Assembly (NCBI GenBank): GCA_002478145.1
Contig: DLMI01000120.1
Coordinates: 4,218-12,075, forward strand
Source of the DNA: Acidobacteria bacterium UBA7540
GTDB taxonomy: Bacteria; Acidobacteriota; Terriglobia; UBA7540
Reading direction: 5' to 3'
Length of the DNA: 7,858 bases
Positions 6,819 through 7,858 of the stretch are shown here, in pieces. Position 1 is the first letter of the stretch. Every line of letters starts with the position of its first letter. The notes beneath the pieces are model-generated. The model made no database searches, was not told the DNA's origin, and was given only the letters and a program-made list of their open reading frames with translations. The position numbers and the translations under genes are program-made.

Positions 6819-6910
6819 GCGGCAGCTTGCTGCCGCTTTGCTTCGCCGGAAGCTTGCTTCCGGCAGCGGATCGAGCAAGCTCGAGACGCAAAAGCGTGAC
6901 CACGTTGGTC
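6819..6910. repeat. cluster of five short hairpins (REP-like palindromic element)
   Basis: Five perfect inverted repeats follow each other closely, 25 nt after the M13 stop. They are GCGGCAG-CTTG-CTGCCGC (6819-6836), GCCGGAAG-CTTG-CTTCCGGC (6845-6864), TCGAG-CAAG-CTCGA (6871-6884), ACGC-AAAA-GCGT (6886-6897) and GACCA-CGT-TGGTC (6898-6910). The first two share the loop CTTG and the third has its complement, CAAG. I recall similar palindromes, often mis-annotated as short 'ECGSLLP' peptides, repeated across acidobacterial and related genomes. No strong T-tract follows. It may protect the 3' end of the peptidase mRNA or end transcription, but this is unproven. Confidence 0.8.
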
Positions 6911-6989
6911 GCCCTCACAAAGGCGAGATTTCTGCGGTGTGCGCTGGAAATGGCTTGTTGGGTGTTTTGAAAGTGGGGGAATCGGCGAG

Positions 6990-6998
6990 TGGTACAAT
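6990..6998 (+). promoter_or_regulatory. possible extended -10 just before the Uma2 remnant
   Basis: TGG-TACAAT ends only 7 nt before ATG 7006. TTGAAA at 6967-6972 is a possible -35, with a long 20-bp spacing. If active, it would give a leaderless or nearly leaderless transcript. Confidence 0.4.
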
Positions 6999-7005
6999 CA
7001 GGGCC

Positions 7006-7200
7006 ATGCCAGTCGATATTCGTCATGCCCGCTACGGCGTTCAGGAATACTGGATCATCGATCCGTACGGCCCTTCCGCCGAGATCTATCGGCGACAAAA
7101 GAGGGGATTCGACCCCGTTAGAACACTAGGAGTCACGCATTCCCTGACTTCGCCTCTTTTCCCTGGGTTCAGCCTGCCTCTCAAGAACCTCGTCGAATAA
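7006..7200 (+). pseudogene. Uma2-family (DUF820) nuclease, C-terminal remnant
   Basis: ATG 7006 to TAA 7198-7200 encodes 64 residues. ARYGVQEYWIIDPYGPSAEI matches the late core of Uma2 proteins, with the GVxEYWIxDP signature. The ending SPLFPGFSLPLKNLVE matches their usual C-terminus. Uma2 proteins are about 180-200 residues with a PD-(D/E)XK-like fold. The part carrying the catalytic acidic residues and Lys is missing, so nuclease activity is not expected. The frame is open further upstream (to about 6694), but that stretch overlaps the M13 gene and the hairpin cluster and shows no Uma2 similarity. The stub may still be transcribed from the adjacent -10. Confidence 0.75.
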
Positions 7201-7211
7201 GAAGGGCAGGT

Positions 7212-7260
7212 ATCAGCCATCAGTAATCAGTCATCAGTAGTCAGTTTTCAGTATTCAGCC
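7212..7260. repeat. heptanucleotide array, ATCAGTN family
   Basis: Seven uninterrupted 7-bp units, each of the form (A/G/T)TCAG plus two variable bases: ATCAGCC, ATCAGTA, ATCAGTC, GTCAGTT and TTCAGTA among them. It starts 11 bases after the Uma2 stub stop and ends abruptly. Confidence 0.88.
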
Positions 7261-7318
7261 TATCTTGCAGGTCGCGGCTGTCGAGGCAGGTCGGCCGTTC
7301 CAGGGGGCATCGTGTCTC

Positions 7319-7350
7319 TTGACAAGTGGAAGTAGGTAGGCTAGTATAAT
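7319..7350 (+). promoter_or_regulatory. strong sigma70-type promoter with no gene downstream
   Basis: TTGACA (7319-7324) is followed after 17 bp by TAGTAT (7342-7347), which overlaps a perfect TATAAT (7345-7350, spacing 20). It is one of the best promoter matches in the window, yet no convincing protein gene lies in the 500 bases downstream. A transcript would begin near 7354 and run through the arrays and the repeats at 7554-7666. Confidence 0.6.
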
Positions 7351-7372
7351 AAGTGTGGTTGTGCGCGAAGCA

Positions 7373-7453
7373 GAAATCAGGATTCAGGAGTTAGGAATGC
7401 AGTGACGAGTGACGAGCGGAAGGGCAGGTTTCAGGTGCCAGGTTTCACGTGTC
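7373..7453. repeat. heptanucleotide arrays, GGATTCA, AGTGACG and AGGTTTC families
   Basis: Units from 7373 run GAAATCA, GGATTCA, GGAGTTA, GGAATGC, then two exact AGTGACG copies (7401-7414). After a short break, four units of the AGGTTTC/AGGTGCC family follow at 7426-7453. That family also occurs behind smpB at 2043 and 2103, more than 5 kb away. Confidence 0.78.
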
Positions 7454-7553
7454 AGTCGCTGAATCAAGATTGGGGGTTCAAACTGGACAGGATGTCGCTT
7501 GGGTCGAGGGAAGAAGAAATAAAGTAACGTTAAAAATTGAACGAGCGACGCGC

Positions 7554-7666
7554 GAATGTTATTGAAAACAAAGGACCGCTGTGGAAAACTTGGCGACGAA
7601 GCGGGAATGTTGCAGAAAACAAAGGTGGTTACGCGTCGAAAGCGGGAATCTTATTGAAAAGAAAGG
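7554..7666 (+). repeat. three copies of a structured ~21-bp repeat (GAATGTT...AACAAAGG)
   Basis: Copies lie at 7554-7574, 7605-7625 and 7646-7666. The core is GAATSTT, six loop-like bases, then AASAAAGG. Copies two and three are also preceded by similar CGACGAAGCGG-type bases. Start-to-start distances are 51 and 41 bp. In each copy the central bases can form a 4-bp stem: TGTT/AACA in copies one and two, TCTT/AAGA in copy three. The change in copy three is compensatory. Because the second interval is not a multiple of three, the copies fall in different reading frames, so conservation is at nucleic-acid level. A short open frame across it (7537-7749) is therefore probably not a real gene. Confidence 0.7.
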
Positions 7667-7673
7667 GCGTTGG

Positions 7674-7701
7674 TGCTGGGGGCTGGGGACTTGGGGCTGG
7701 A
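7674..7701. repeat. G-rich heptanucleotide array
   Basis: Four 7-bp units: TGCTGGG, GGCTGGG, GACTTGG, GGCTGGA. It is related to the CTAGG/TTGGG units behind smpB and in the argS leader. Confidence 0.65.
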
Positions 7702-7806
7702 TTAACCTATGCGGGACGACTGGAGACAATTAAGCGTGCTAGACACTGACAGGATGCTAACCCGGGTTTCTCACCACGTTTGGACGCTCTTAGGGGCTGC
7801 CGGAAG

Positions 7807-7826
7807 GGCGGGGCTTCAGCCCCGCC
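7807..7826. repeat. GC-rich perfect hairpin near the right edge
   Basis: GGCGGGGCT, a 2-nt TC, then AGCCCCGCC: nine perfect pairs (in practice a 4-nt loop). No T-tract follows on either strand, so it is more likely a dispersed palindrome than a terminator. Between 7702 and the window end I see no gene. Confidence 0.6.
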
Positions 7827-7858
7827 GGAATCGCGGCTCCCGCCCTCTGTTGGTCCCG

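Noticed and set aside
7554..7666. Repeats near the right end as a small CRISPR array
   Set aside because: Spacing is uneven (51 and 41 bp), repeats are imperfect and only three, and no cas gene is present.
7537..7749. 70-residue open frame with SGNVAENKG-like repeats
   Set aside because: Its internal repeats shift reading frame between copies, so the DNA and not the peptide is conserved; no ribosome binding site.

Overview
The window looks like a piece of a soil-type Acidobacteriota chromosome, moderately GC-rich. This assignment is an inference. It rests on a class D sortase remnant with the TLVTCYPF signature, a Uma2-family remnant, palindromic 'GCGGCAG-CTTG-CTGCCGC' elements, degenerate heptanucleotide arrays between genes, and a repeated GAATGTT...AACAAAGG element that I associate with acidobacterial genomes. 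No single marker proves it.

Layout. 1-774 is the 3' part of a Gln-rich repeat protein with a Tyr/Gly-rich C-terminal domain. 832-984 is the last ~50 codons of a class D sortase, with catalytic Cys and Arg but no catalytic His, so a remnant. 985-1290 holds no recognisable gene. 1292-1457 (minus strand) is a compact unit: promoter, initiator tRNA-fMet and a rho-independent terminator. 1557-2039 (plus) is smpB, divergent from the tRNA. 2043-2226 is packed with 7-bp periodic repeats, followed by a possible N-terminal scrap of an M17 aminopeptidase. 2362-4353 (minus) is argS, started by TTG behind a strong Shine-Dalgarno. 4354-4751 is the argS / M13 peptidase divergent intergenic region, with another heptad array, a GC-rich inverted repeat and promoters for both genes. 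4752-6794 is a secreted M13 (neprilysin/PepO-like) zinc metallopeptidase. 6819-6910 is a run of five small hairpins. 7006-7200 is a C-terminal Uma2 fragment. 7201-7858 is gene-free: heptad arrays, a good sigma70-type promoter, three copies of an unusual short repeat, and a GC hairpin.

The intact genes are housekeeping. tRNA-fMet (initiation), SmpB (ribosome rescue with tmRNA) and ArgS (tRNA-Arg charging) all serve translation but are not one operon. The M13 peptidase stands alone and probably acts outside the cytoplasm.

The unusual content is between genes. Seven-base periodic arrays of several sequence families flank nearly every gene, two or three genes survive only as terminal stubs, and near the right end three copies of a ~21-bp repeat keep a small stem through a paired base change (G:C to C:G), which argues for a structured nucleic-acid element rather than a small protein. 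No complete defence system, mobile element or biosynthetic cluster is visible.
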